DNA from: Vicinamibacterales bacterium
GTDB taxonomy: Bacteria; Acidobacteriota; Vicinamibacteria; Vicinamibacterales; UBA823
Length of the DNA: 64,000 nt
Direction: 5' to 3'
Assembly (NCBI GenBank): GCA_036012125.1
Contig: DASCOS010000035.1
Location: forward strand, 35,452-99,451
In this document: positions 1 to 8,616 of the stretch, piece by piece
Numbering within the stretch: the stretch's first letter is position 1
Layout of the letters: every line of letters starts with the position of its first letter
Translations under genes and position numbers: made by a program
The notes under the pieces: model-generated
Database searches by the model: none
Told to the model about the DNA's origin: nothing
The model's input: only the letters and a program-made list of their open reading frames with translations

Positions 1-86
1 CTTCCGTTGGCTTGGCTAGACCTACGTCATGGATGCATTAGAGTGGATACAGGTGCGGTTCCGTTGAAACTAGAGAGCATAGACCG

Positions 87-605
87 ATGGTGACCATTCG
101 AGCGGAGCGAGACGATGACCACCGCGCGGTGTTTGAGTTAAATCAGGACGTGTTTGCTACCGACGCAGAAGCACGGTTGGTGGATGCGCTTCGTCGTGAA
201 GCTATTCCGACGATTTCAATGGTTGCTGAGGTCGACGACGCGATTATTGGCCACATCTTCTTCTCGCCCGTGACAGTAGGAGGCAGGGGAGGAGACCTTC
301 GGATGATGGGTTTGGCGCCGATGGCCGTGCAAGAAAAATTCCAACGGCAAGGAATCGGACGGCAGCTGGTGGAGAAGGGGCTCAAGACGTGTCAGGAAGC
401 AGGCACGGACCTAGTGTTTGTCCTTGGCCACCCTGATTACTATCCGAAGGTTGGTTTCCAGCCTGTTGCCTCGCTAGGTTTGCACTACGCCGACCCGAAG
501 CTTGATGTCTGCTTTTTTGTTAAGGAACTGAAAGCCGAAGCACTCCAGGGCGTGGTGGGCACTGTCGCTTACCATCCAGTGTTCGACCGCGCATTTGAGG
601 TTTGA
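87..605 (+). CDS. GNAT-family N-acetyltransferase
   Basis: A 172-residue single-domain protein of the GCN5-related acetyltransferase fold, which moves an acetyl group from acetyl-CoA to an amine; the substrate cannot be told from sequence. The acetyl-CoA loop is visible at about residues 84-92 (QRQGIGRQL), preceded by the beta-4 strand LAPMAVQEKFQ. The C-terminal part (LGHPDYYPKVGFQPV) is typical of the YhbS-like subgroup. It starts at ATG 87 and has no clear ribosome site. It stands alone, facing the secreted protein at 637-1125. The fold is certain, the role unknown. Confidence 0.85.
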   Translation: MVTIRAERDDDHRAVFELNQDVFATDAEARLVDALRREAIPTISMVAEVDDAIIGHIFFSPVTVGGRGGDLRMMGLAPMAVQEKFQRQGIGRQLVEKGLKTCQEAGTDLVFVLGHPDYYPKVGFQPVASLGLHYADPKLDVCFFVKELKAEALQGVVGTVAYHPVFDRAFEV

Positions 606-636
606 AGGATCGCGCGAGGGTTCTCGGCTCCCATCA

Positions 637-1125
637 CTACCTCCGATTTGCCCCACGATGCGCTGAAGCGAGTGTTTCTAAATGGTTCCGTAGCGCATTA
701 CGGACATAGTCCTGAAGGTCGTCCACGTCGCTGATTCCAAGTGAGTGTACATGCCAGGTGGAAGCCATTACTGTTTCACCATTAGTTAGTCTGGCAGGCT
801 GGAAGAGTTGCAATAAGAGGCTCACAGCGAAGCCGTCGGAGATCCTCGCTGGATTCAGAGTCACGGAGAGGTAGGTAGTTCCGTTGGACTCTTCGTCGGG
901 TAACGGTTCGATGTCAAGCTGGTCAAGGCGCTCCTCAACGGTATCGCGGACGAAGTCGGCATCTACCCCGCGTCGGGCGGCTCCCGGATTTCTTGCCATT
1001 GCCACCTCGACTCGTAGTGCCTCGAGTTCTCTCAAGGAATCCTGTGGTGTCCCAACCTGGGCGACGCTTGAGGAGGCACCCAAGAGAATACCGAAGATTC
1101 CGATCGTGACTACTCGACTTTGCAT
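637..1125 (-). CDS. Secreted protein of unknown function
   Basis: A 162-residue protein with a clear signal peptide: MQSR, a hydrophobic stretch to about residue 20, then a likely cleavage after SVAQ. The mature part alternates charged helices (residues 30-75) with a strand-rich segment around TYLSVTLNP. AAGGAG lies 7 bases before ATG 1125 and fixes the start. I do not recognise the family. It is convergent with the acetyltransferase gene and is probably a single-gene transcript for a periplasmic protein. Confidence 0.7.
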   Translation of the reverse strand: MQSRVVTIGIFGILLGASSSVAQVGTPQDSLRELEALRVEVAMARNPGAARRGVDADFVRDTVEERLDQLDIEPLPDEESNGTTYLSVTLNPARISDGFAVSLLLQLFQPARLTNGETVMASTWHVHSLGISDVDDLQDYVRNALRNHLETLASAHRGANRR

Positions 1126-1276
1126 CTCGACTCCTTGCTAGGCTCCCCGGGTCGACAGTGCAACGGGAGCCCATTGGCATGCGACGCCAAGGATAATGAT
1201 ACCTACCCTTATAGCTGATGCCAGTTTCCACCGAGAAACTGGTTAGGGCAAACAACAGCACGTCGCAGGAGGTCTC

Positions 1277-1462
1277 ATGAAGGACGGCAAATCCCATCCG
1301 ATTACGCTGGAATCGGCCCAGGTGAAATTCTCGGAAGATATGGTTCAATAACATGGGCTACCCGATATAAGCAAGGCTGTTCGGTGCTTAATCGACTTCG
1401 CTCGAGCTAACCCTGACAAACAGGCCGATATTTTTGCGGAATTCAGGTGTCACGATTGTTAA
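1277..1462 (+). pseudogene. Ribbon-helix-helix-like small protein with in-frame TAA
   Basis: A perfect AGGAGG (1267-1272) lies four bases before ATG 1277. The frame gives 24 residues (beginning MKDGKSHPITLESAQVKF), meets TAA at 1349-1351, then continues in the same frame for 36 residues to TAA at 1460-1462. The second half (HGLPDISKAVRCLIDFAR, ending FRCHDC) reads as natural protein. Together the halves suggest a strand followed by two helices, as in Arc/MetJ-type DNA-binding proteins; the family call is an inference. The stop would be a one-base change from CAA (Gln). It is either a recent pseudogene, a read-through stop, or a 24-residue peptide. Confidence 0.55.
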
Positions 1463-1502
1463 GTACATTATTTAATATTATATAAATGTAAGAATTATAA
1501 AA

Positions 1503-1530
1503 TTGATAACTACGCTGGTTGCGGTATAAG
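1503..1530 (+). promoter_or_regulatory. Sigma-70-type promoter of the ilv operon
   Basis: TTGATA (1503-1508), a 16-base spacer and TATAAG (1525-1530), just after a very AT-rich stretch (about 1462-1505) that could act as an UP element. The predicted transcript start near 1537 gives a leader of about 265 bases before ilvD. Confidence 0.6.
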
Positions 1531-1568
1531 CTGGGCTCTTGGCTGTGGCCTACAGGCTACAGACTGCG

Positions 1569-1709
1569 ATGTTTCTTGCCGTTGACTGGTTTCTTGGTTC
1601 TCGATGCGATCTGGTGATGTCGCACCCGTCACTCGTGCTGGTTGGGAACGAAGTGGTCACTGTTAAGGTCGGCACAGCCGTGTCGGGTGCCACAGATGGG
1701 ATGATGTAG
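1569..1709 (+). CDS. Candidate ilv leader peptide (46 aa)
   Basis: A 46-codon ORF between the promoter and the terminator in front of ilvD. It holds 9 Val and 5 Leu codons, with a dense run at residues 22-34 (LVLVGNEVVTVKV). It ends in ATG ATG TAG, and those last codons (GGATGATG, 1699-1706) are exactly complementary to the 5' arm of the terminator. A ribosome reaching the stop would cover this arm and let the terminator form; one stalled in the Val/Leu run would leave it free. There is no Ile codon and no strong ribosome site, so translation is inferred. Confidence 0.5.
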   Translation: MFLAVDWFLGSRCDLVMSHPSLVLVGNEVVTVKVGTAVSGATDGMM

Positions 1710-1748
1710 CCGTTGTCCAGATGAGATTAGAGACTCAGGTCATCATCC
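1699..1748 (+). promoter_or_regulatory. Antiterminator pairing in ilv leader
   Basis: GGATGATG (1699-1706) pairs perfectly over 8 bp with CATCATCC (1741-1748), the latter being the upstream arm of the terminator hairpin. The two structures exclude each other. A further upstream stem (GCACCCG 1622-1628 with CGGGTGC 1684-1690) could act as the protector or pause hairpin. Confidence 0.55.
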
Positions 1749-1771
1749 AGGAGCGGGTGATGGCCTTTTTT
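1737..1771 (+). terminator. Intrinsic terminator (attenuator) before ilvD
   Basis: A 12-bp stem with two G-U pairs (1737-1748 with 1755-1766), a six-base loop and six T residues (1766-1771). It stands 33 bases before the ilvD start on the same strand and downstream of the ilv promoter, so it must be conditional. With no other gene between promoter and terminator, its role is attenuation of ilvDBNC. Confidence 0.8.
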
Positions 1772-1803
1772 CGTAATTGTGCCTGCAAGGAATGGGAAAT
1801 CTG

Positions 1804-3477
1804 ATGAGTAATACGGCCGCCACTCGTCGAAGTGCTGCGCTGACCGAAGGGCCGAGTCGAGCACCAGCTCGAGCGATGTTCAAGGCCGTCGGGTTTGATG
1901 ACGCTGCGCTACAGAAGCCGCTGATCGGCGTGGCCAACACCTGGATCGAGATTGGTCCGTGTAATTTCCATCTTCGGCAACTTGCTGACCAGGTCAAGCG
2001 TGGTATCCGTGAAGCGGGTGGCACTCCAATGGAGTTCAACACGGTGTCGATCTCCGATGGCATCACAATGGGCAGTGAAGGGATGCGCGCCTCACTGGTT
2101 AGTCGCGAGGTGATTGCTGATTCCATCGAGTTGGTTGTACGTGGAAATCAATTTGACGGGGTAGTCGTGCTGGTCGGTTGCGATAAGACAATTCCCGGCG
2201 GGGTGATGGCGTTGGCGAGGCTTAACATTCCTGGGGTGATTCTGTACGGTGGTTCGATTGCTCCAGGCACTTGGGAAGGACGCGACGTTACGATTCAGGA
2301 CGTCTTTGAAGCGGTTGGTGCGCACGGGGCTGGCAAGATTACCGACACACAGTTAAAAACGCTGGAGGACCAGGCGTGTCCTGGGGCCGGTGCGTGCGGC
2401 GGACAATTCACGGCGAACACGATGGCGACGGTTTGCGAGTTCCTTGGTATTTCGCCGATGGGCTCAGCGAGTGTTCCAGCGACTGACACAGGCAAGGATG
2501 CGGTGGCGGAACGGGCGGGTCAACTTGTAATGGGAGTGCTTAGCCGAGGCGATACCGCACGGAAGATTCTGACGAAGGACGCAATTGAGAACGCTATCGC
2601 AGCAGTAGCGGCTACCGGTGGGTCGACGAACGCGGTATTGCACTTACTTGCCATCGCCCACGAGGCGGAGGTTTCGCTCACGCTAGAAGATTTTGACCGG
2701 ATCAGTAGGCAGGTGCCTTTACTCGCTGACCTCAAGCCGGCCGGGAAGTTCGTGGCAACCGATCTCTATCGCGCCGGTGGTATCACTTTAGTGGCGAAGA
2801 GACTCCTCAATGCGGGTTTGTTGCACCGAAATGCGCTTACGGTGACTGGTAGAACGCTTGGGGATGAAGCGTCAGATGCTCAAGAAACGCCAGGGCAGGA
2901 AGTGGTAAAGCCATTTGATAGCCCACTCAAGCCTACTGGGGGGCTGGTCATATTGCGTGGGAATCTTGCTCCGGATGGCTGTGTCGTGAAAGTAGCTGGC
3001 TACACCACGGTTCACCACTGTGGTCCGGCCAAGGTTTTCGACAGTGAAGAGGCCGCCTTTGACGCGGTTGGGCGGGGTGGAATTGTGGCCGGTGACGTGG
3101 TGGTAATTCGAAATGAGGGACCAAAGGGTGGGCCCGGGATGCGCGAAATGCTTGCCGTGACGGCGGCCATTGTGGGTGCTGGGCTCGGCGACTCCGTTGC
3201 GCTACTCACCGACGGGCGATTTTCGGGTGCCACACATGGTCTGATGGCTGGCCATGTCGCACCCGAAGCTGTTGATGGTGGACCGATCGCAGCGGTTCGA
3301 GATGGTGACACTGTTGTGTTTGATATTGAAAAACGCATGCTCAACGTGGAGCTAAGCGACGATGAAATCGCGAAGCGGGTGCAGGCGTGGCAGCGACTGG
3401 CGCCACGCTACGCAACCGGTGTAATGGCAAAATATGCTCGACTGGTTACCTCGGCTGCGACGGGGGCGGTCACGTAA
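1804..3477 (+). CDS. ilvD: Dihydroxy-acid dehydratase
   Basis: Dehydrates 2,3-dihydroxy-3-methylbutanoate and -pentanoate to the 2-keto acids, the penultimate step of valine and isoleucine synthesis. The 557 residues match the family. Cluster cysteines are seen in [16 protein letters not shown] and [15 protein letters not shown]; three cysteines suit the [2Fe-2S] type. The C-terminal half has [15 protein letters not shown] 1804 is preferred over TTG 1777 and ATG 1792 because AAGGA at 1787-1791 is suitably spaced. It is the first gene of ilvDBNC and lies behind a probable attenuator. Confidence 0.97.
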   Translation: MSNTAATRRSAALTEGPSRAPARAMFKAVGFDDAALQKPLIGVANTWIEIGPCNFHLRQLADQVKRGIREAGGTPMEFNTVSISDGITMGSEGMRASLVSREVIADSIELVVRGNQFDGVVVLVGCDKTIPGGVMALARLNIPGVILYGGSIAPGTWEGRDVTIQDVFEAVGAHGAGKITDTQLKTLEDQACPGAGACGGQFTANTMATVCEFLGISPMGSASVPATDTGKDAVAERAGQLVMGVLSRGDTARKILTKDAIENAIAAVAATGGSTNAVLHLLAIAHEAEVSLTLEDFDRISRQVPLLADLKPAGKFVATDLYRAGGITLVAKRLLNAGLLHRNALTVTGRTLGDEASDAQETPGQEVVKPFDSPLKPTGGLVILRGNLAPDGCVVKVAGYTTVHHCGPAKVFDSEEAAFDAVGRGGIVAGDVVVIRNEGPKGGPGMREMLAVTAAIVGAGLGDSVALLTDGRFSGATHGLMAGHVAPEAVDGGPIAAVRDGDTVVFDIEKRMLNVELSDDEIAKRVQAWQRLAPRYATGVMAKYARLVTSAATGAVT

Positions 3478-3524
3478 TCTAGTCCAATTGAGCGCGCTGG
3501 TGCTTAGTGCCAGTGGAGGCAGTC

Positions 3525-5234
3525 ATGAAACGAACAGGTGCGCAAATTCTCTGGGAAGCTTTAGGTCGTGAGGGTGTTTCGACCGTTTTTGGATACCCGG
3601 GCGGCGCTATTCTGCCCGCTTATGACGCGCTGCTCGAGTTTCCGTTGAAGCACGTGCTCGTTCGTCACGAGCAGGGTGCGACACACATGGCCGACGGCTA
3701 TGCGCGTGCGGGTGGTGGTGTCGGCGTGGCGGTTGCCACGTCTGGACCAGGGGCGACCAACATGGTGACCGGTATCGCAACGGCAATGATGGATTCGTCG
3801 CCAATTGTCTGTATCACAGGACAGGTCGGCAGTAAGTTGATCGGCTCTGACGCGTTCCAAGAAACTGATATCACGGGTGTGACGTTACCGATTACGAAAC
3901 ATAACTACTTGATTTCTAGGGCGCAGGACGTTGCTAGGACAGTTAAGGAAGCGTTTTACGTTGCAAAATCCGGCCGGCCTGGACCTGTATTGATCGATAT
4001 TACAAAGGACGCCCAACAGGCGAGTTGTGAGGTTGAGTGGGACGACTCAGAGGTGAAGTTATCAGGCTATCGCCCTGATTTGCGTGCGACCCGAGAGATT
4101 TATCAGCAGGCGATTGACATGATCAATGATGCCAAGCGTCCCATTATCTTCGCTGGTCACGGCATCATGTTGTCGGGTGCGATGGATGTCGTGCGTAGTG
4201 TGGCCGAACATGCCAACATTCCGGTCGCAATGACGCTCTTGGGAATTGGCTCTCTACCGGCGCAGCATCCGTTGAACCTTGGCATGATGGGAATGCATGG
4301 CGAGGTGTGGGTGAACTCAGCAATTCAGGAAGCGGACCTAATACTGGGGTTTGGCATGCGGTTCGATGATCGGGTTACAGGCAACTTGGCAACTTATGCG
4401 CCGAACGCCAAGAAAATCCATATCGATATCGACCCAGCCGAATTTAATAAGAACGTCAAGGTTGACGTCGCCCTAGCTGGTGACCTACGCGTCGTGCTTG
4501 AGGAAATGCTACCGCATATTTCGAAAGGTGACCGATCGGCGTGGCTCGGGACGATCGATGAGATGAAGGGTAATGTAGCGGTACGGGATATCCAGAACTT
4601 ACCCGATAGTGGGCACCTCTACGCTGCGCATGTCATTAATGATCTCTGGCGAGTGACTGAGGGGAACGCCGTTGTTGTGACCGACGTCGGTCAGCACCAA
4701 ATGTGGGAGGCGCAGTACTACAAGCATGAACATCCGCGGTCACTGATTACTTCAGGCGGGCTTGGCACGATGGGCTTCGCGTTGCCCGCGGCGGTTGGTG
4801 CAAAGTTCGCATGTCCTGAGAAAGAGGTCTGGGCAGTCGTTGGCGATGGTGGCTTTCAGATGACCCAGGCTGAACTGTCGACGATCGCACAGGAACAGGT
4901 GAAGGTGAATATAGCGATCATTAATAACGGTTATCTCGGCATGGTGCGACAATGGCAAGAGTTCTTTTATGAGCGACGGTATGCAGCGACACCGCTGATT
5001 AATCCTGACTTCGTGAAGCTGGCCGAGGCCCACGGTCTGAGTGGCATTGCGGTGACAGAGCGTGCTGGCGTTGTGCCTGGAGTCGAGGCCGCCCGTGAGC
5101 AGGCTGGCGCTGTGGTGCTCGACTTCAAGGTCGAACAAGAAGATTCGGTGTTTCCTATGGTACCTGCTGGTGCTGATCTCGATGAAATGATCCGGCGACC
5201 GAGCCCGATCGTGGAGACTGCGGCGGACGCGTAG
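3525..5234 (+). CDS. ilvB: Acetolactate synthase, large (catalytic) subunit
   Basis: ThDP- and FAD-dependent condensation of two pyruvates, or of pyruvate with 2-ketobutyrate, the first common step of branched-chain synthesis. In 569 residues the N-terminal Pyr domain carries the catalytic Glu (LVRHEQGATHMADGYAR), then a central FAD domain (GFGMRFDDRVTG), then the C-terminal PP domain with the ThDP/Mg motif from GDGGFQMTQAE to NNGYLGMVRQW. GGAGG at 3515-3519 picks ATG 3525 over GTG 3507. It lies 47 bases after ilvD, with its regulatory subunit directly downstream. Confidence 0.97.
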   Translation: MKRTGAQILWEALGREGVSTVFGYPGGAILPAYDALLEFPLKHVLVRHEQGATHMADGYARAGGGVGVAVATSGPGATNMVTGIATAMMDSSPIVCITGQVGSKLIGSDAFQETDITGVTLPITKHNYLISRAQDVARTVKEAFYVAKSGRPGPVLIDITKDAQQASCEVEWDDSEVKLSGYRPDLRATREIYQQAIDMINDAKRPIIFAGHGIMLSGAMDVVRSVAEHANIPVAMTLLGIGSLPAQHPLNLGMMGMHGEVWVNSAIQEADLILGFGMRFDDRVTGNLATYAPNAKKIHIDIDPAEFNKNVKVDVALAGDLRVVLEEMLPHISKGDRSAWLGTIDEMKGNVAVRDIQNLPDSGHLYAAHVINDLWRVTEGNAVVVTDVGQHQMWEAQYYKHEHPRSLITSGGLGTMGFALPAAVGAKFACPEKEVWAVVGDGGFQMTQAELSTIAQEQVKVNIAIINNGYLGMVRQWQEFFYERRYAATPLINPDFVKLAEAHGLSGIAVTERAGVVPGVEAAREQAGAVVLDFKVEQEDSVFPMVPAGADLDEMIRRPSPIVETAADA

Positions 5235-5297
5235 GAGAATAAGCAGCGTCTTGGTCAACCTCCTAGCGATGCACACATAAGGACAGGAAAGACAGTT

Positions 5298-5864
5298 ATG
5301 CGCCATACGTTCGCCGTCTACGTCGAAGACCTCCCTGGAGTACTGAATCGGGTCGCTTCACTCTTCCGGCGCCGTGCGTTCAACATCGAGTCGCTTACGG
5401 TTGGCCATACCGAAACTGCTGGAGTGTCGCGGATGACAATTGTTGTCGACACGGACGAGCATGGTGCGCGACGCCTTGAGGCGAACCTCTATAAGTTGGT
5501 GAATGTGCTGCGAGTCGACGACATCACGCTGCGACCGTCGGTGGAGCGGGACTTGGCAATGATCAAAGTTTTGGCCACGCCTGAGTCGCGTACGCACATC
5601 ATGCAGCTTGTGGACGTTTTTCGCGCTCGGGTGATAGATGTTGCGCCGGATTCGGTAATCATTGAGACGACGGGCACTGAGGACAAGATAGATGGCTTGG
5701 TCGAGGTGCTCAAGCAGTATGGCGTCATCGAGATGGTGCGTACTGGATGTGTGGCCATGGCGCGCGGGCCAAGGCTCGGAGGGTTAGGTGATGTAGCCGA
5801 GCGCGCGAGTGGGTTGGGAGACGAAACGTCAACCGACGACAATAACGTTTCGTATTCGGTGTAA
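5298..5864 (+). CDS. ilvN: Acetolactate synthase, small (regulatory) subunit
   Basis: The 188-residue regulatory partner of IlvB that confers valine feedback inhibition. An N-terminal ACT domain (residues 4-80, FAVYVEDLPGVLNRVASLF, then FNIESLTVG) is followed by the C-terminal ACT-like domain (MIKVLATPESR through GVIEMVRTG). AGGAAAG stands before ATG 5298. The last 25 residues are an unstructured, Asp/Asn-rich tail. It lies 63 bases after ilvB and 43 bases before ilvC. Many genomes call this gene ilvH. Confidence 0.96.
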   Translation: MRHTFAVYVEDLPGVLNRVASLFRRRAFNIESLTVGHTETAGVSRMTIVVDTDEHGARRLEANLYKLVNVLRVDDITLRPSVERDLAMIKVLATPESRTHIMQLVDVFRARVIDVAPDSVIIETTGTEDKIDGLVEVLKQYGVIEMVRTGCVAMARGPRLGGLGDVAERASGLGDETSTDDNNVSYSV

Positions 5865-5907
5865 TTACGGTTCATTTGATTTTTTATTTTTTGTGAGGCG
5901 TTGACGA

Positions 5908-6921
5908 ATGGCAAAGATTTACTACGAAAATTCTGCGGATATAGGACTGATTCAGGCGAGGAAAGTAGCAATAATCGGCTATGGGTCACAGGGGCATGCG
6001 CACGCACTGAACCTCAAGGATAGTGGAGTTAGCGTAAAGGTAGGGCTCCATGAAGGTAGCAAGTCGCGGGCGAAAGCTGAAGAAGCTGGCGTGGAGGTCA
6101 CATCGGTAGCTGAAGCAGCGAAGTGGGCTGACGTGGTCATGATTCTGGCGCCGGACACCTCCCAACCGAGGATTTATCAGGACTCCATTGCTCCGCATCT
6201 GACCGCTGGCAAGATGCTTATGTTTGGCCACGGTTTCAACATTCGTTTTAAGACGATTGCTCCTCCGGCCAATGTTGACGTTTCAATGATTGCCCCGAAG
6301 GCTCCTGGGCATCGAGTGCGGGAGGTCTATCTTGAAGGTGGTGGGACACCGGCACTATTAGCGGTTGAGCAAGATGCCACAGGTGACGCGAAAGCGCTAG
6401 CCCTGGCCTATGCAAAAGGGCTGGGTGTGACCCGTGCGGGTGTCATCGAGACAACTTTTAAGGAGGAAACGGAGACTGACCTGTTCGGTGAGCAGGCGGT
6501 GCTGTGTGGCGGAGTGAGTGCGCTGGTCAAAGCGGCGTTTGGAACGCTAGTCGAGGCGGGTTACCAACCGGAAATTGCCTACTTCGAGTGTATGCATGAG
6601 TTGAAGCTGATTGTTGATTTGATGTACCGCGGTGGCCTGAATTACATGCGTTACTCGGTTAGCGATACGGCTGAGCACGGCGACTATACAGGCGGTCCCC
6701 GCGTAGTCACCGATGCGACTCGAGAAGCGATGCGTAAAATGTTAGCCGAGATCCAAGATGGCACCTATGCTAAGAACTGGATCACGGAAGACGCGAACGG
6801 TCGCCCATGGTTCAATGAGGTTCGCACGCAAGAGCAGACCCAGCAGATCGAGGAGGTGGGCGATGCTCTGCGAAAGATGATGCCCTTTCTTGACGCTGTG
6901 ACCATTGCCCCAGGGAACTAA
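5908..6921 (+). CDS. ilvC: Ketol-acid reductoisomerase
   Basis: NADPH-dependent isomerisation and reduction of acetolactate or acetohydroxybutyrate to the dihydroxy acids, the second step of the pathway. The 337 residues are the short class I form. The Rossmann motif is [17 protein letters not shown] (residues 24-40) and the cofactor loop carries Ser-Lys-Ser, typical of NADPH preference. The metal ligand region [16 protein letters not shown] and the C-terminal knotted domain ([17 protein letters not shown]) are intact. Last gene of ilvDBNC; no obvious terminator follows. leuABCD are not in the window. Confidence 0.97.
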   Translation: MAKIYYENSADIGLIQARKVAIIGYGSQGHAHALNLKDSGVSVKVGLHEGSKSRAKAEEAGVEVTSVAEAAKWADVVMILAPDTSQPRIYQDSIAPHLTAGKMLMFGHGFNIRFKTIAPPANVDVSMIAPKAPGHRVREVYLEGGGTPALLAVEQDATGDAKALALAYAKGLGVTRAGVIETTFKEETETDLFGEQAVLCGGVSALVKAAFGTLVEAGYQPEIAYFECMHELKLIVDLMYRGGLNYMRYSVSDTAEHGDYTGGPRVVTDATREAMRKMLAEIQDGTYAKNWITEDANGRPWFNEVRTQEQTQQIEEVGDALRKMMPFLDAVTIAPGN

Positions 6922-6989
6922 GAAATCTCCGCTCTAACGGCTATCGCTCAAACCGTGCCCCAAGACTGAACTTGGTATGATGGCAGGCC

Positions 6990-8582
6990 ATGAGGAGTTG
7001 TTGTTTCCGTTGGTCAGCAGTTTTGATCTTGGCGGTCGTCACTGCCTACGCAGGCGGTCGTGTCGTAACCGCCCAAGACTCGCCTTTTGATCTCCTAATT
7101 ATCAACGGCCGAATCATGGACGGTACGGGTAATCCGTGGCGTCGAGCCGATATCGGTGTTCGTGATGGTCGGATAGCAGCCATTGGGTTGTTGGGCGATG
7201 CTAGGGCCGAACGCCGGATCGATGCCGGCGGTCAACTGGTGACCCCAGGATTTATTGATGTTCACTCACATGCCGGGGAGGGTTTGGCGCGTGAGGGACT
7301 CGGTCAGGGGAAGCCGTTGCTGGCGCAAGGGATCACCACCGTTGTCGCAAATCCTGACGGTGGGGGACCAGTTGATCTAGACCAACAACGCCAGTTGTTG
7401 GAGTCAAATGGTCTTGGTTTAAATGTCGCACTCCTGATCGGCCATGCTGCGGTGAGGCGTGATGTGCTCGCAATGGCTGACCGCACACCGACCGAAGAGG
7501 AAATGGTCGAGATGCAACGGCTCGTGCGACGCGGTATGGAGGCCGGCGCTTACGGGCTCTCCAGTGGACTGTTCTACGCGCCGGGCAGCTATGCGACAAC
7601 AGAGGAGATTGTTGCACTCGGGTCAGTCGTAGCCGAGTTCGGGGGACTTTATACGAGCCACATTCGTGACGAGTCCAACTATACGGTCGGTCTCGTTGCC
7701 GCGGTGAATGAGGTGATTGAGATTGCTGAAGCAAACGGCATGCTCGGCATTGTTAGCCATATGAAGGCATTAGGGCCTGATAACTGGGGGCTTTCAGTTG
7801 CTGCGACGACTCGGCTCGATGAGGCACGACGACGCGGAGTTGAAGTGTATGCCGATCAGTATCCGTATGAAGCGTCTTCCACCGGTCTGTCGGCAGCGCT
7901 CCTACCGCGCTGGGCACAAGTGGGTGGTCCAGATCAGCTTAGACGACGACTAGCCGATTCGGAGACTCGGATACGTGTTGTTAAGGAAATGCGTGACAAC
8001 CTTCGGCGTCGTGGTGGTGCTGAGGCGATCGCTGTCTCCTTCTATCAGGCCGATCCTCAGCTAGAGGGGAAGACGCTCTCAGAAATTGCCGAGGAGCGCG
8101 GCCAACCGGCTGTCGAGACGGCTCTCGACCTGATCGCCCGCGGCCGGGTTTCGATTATCTCATTCAACATGTCTGAGCGGGACATCGCTCACATCATGCA
8201 GCAGCCCTACACGATGACCTCAAGTGATGGCGGGCTGGTACCTATGGGTGCCGGTCGGCCGCACCCGCGTAACTACGGTGCTTTCGCACGAAAACTGGCC
8301 CGCTACGTTCGCGAGCGCGAGGTCGTGTCCTTAGAGTTCGCCGTGCGGTCGATGACATCGCTACCGGCGGCGGTGTTTGGCTTGCAGGACCGTGGTGTCT
8401 TACGGATTGGTGCTTGGGCTGACATAGTGATCTTTGACCCGGCTGTGATCCAGGATCGAGCGACCTATACGGATCCGCATCAGCTGGCCGAGGGAATCGA
8501 TGCGGTTGTCGTGAACGGTATCGTCGTCCGTCAGGATGGGCGATTTGTTGATACGCGACCGGGTCAAGTCTTAAGGAAATGA
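6990..8582 (+). CDS. Secreted D-aminoacylase-like amidohydrolase
   Basis: A 530-residue amidohydrolase-superfamily enzyme of the N-acyl-D-amino-acid deacylase type, predicted to release D-amino acids or related amides outside the cytoplasm. The signal peptide runs to about residue 29 (ending VVTAQ). Then come the small beta domain (LLIINGRIMDGTGNPWRRAD), the first metal motif GFIDVHSH, HIRDESNY, SHMKALG, the late TSSDGG motif, and the C-terminal beta domain (IGAWADIVIFDP). A TATGAT box lies only eight bases before ATG 6990. It is alone, downstream of the ilv operon. The substrate is not determined. Confidence 0.85.
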   Translation: MRSCCFRWSAVLILAVVTAYAGGRVVTAQDSPFDLLIINGRIMDGTGNPWRRADIGVRDGRIAAIGLLGDARAERRIDAGGQLVTPGFIDVHSHAGEGLAREGLGQGKPLLAQGITTVVANPDGGGPVDLDQQRQLLESNGLGLNVALLIGHAAVRRDVLAMADRTPTEEEMVEMQRLVRRGMEAGAYGLSSGLFYAPGSYATTEEIVALGSVVAEFGGLYTSHIRDESNYTVGLVAAVNEVIEIAEANGMLGIVSHMKALGPDNWGLSVAATTRLDEARRRGVEVYADQYPYEASSTGLSAALLPRWAQVGGPDQLRRRLADSETRIRVVKEMRDNLRRRGGAEAIAVSFYQADPQLEGKTLSEIAEERGQPAVETALDLIARGRVSIISFNMSERDIAHIMQQPYTMTSSDGGLVPMGAGRPHPRNYGAFARKLARYVREREVVSLEFAVRSMTSLPAAVFGLQDRGVLRIGAWADIVIFDPAVIQDRATYTDPHQLAEGIDAVVVNGIVVRQDGRFVDTRPGQVLRK

Positions 8583-8616
8583 AATAATCCTAAGCATGCC
8601 AAACAGATGGTTGTAG

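Noticed and set aside
1539..1771. T-box or other riboswitch in the ilv leader
   Set aside because: No T-box sequence (AGGGTGGNACCGCG-like) or known riboswitch core was found; a leader-peptide mechanism fits better.
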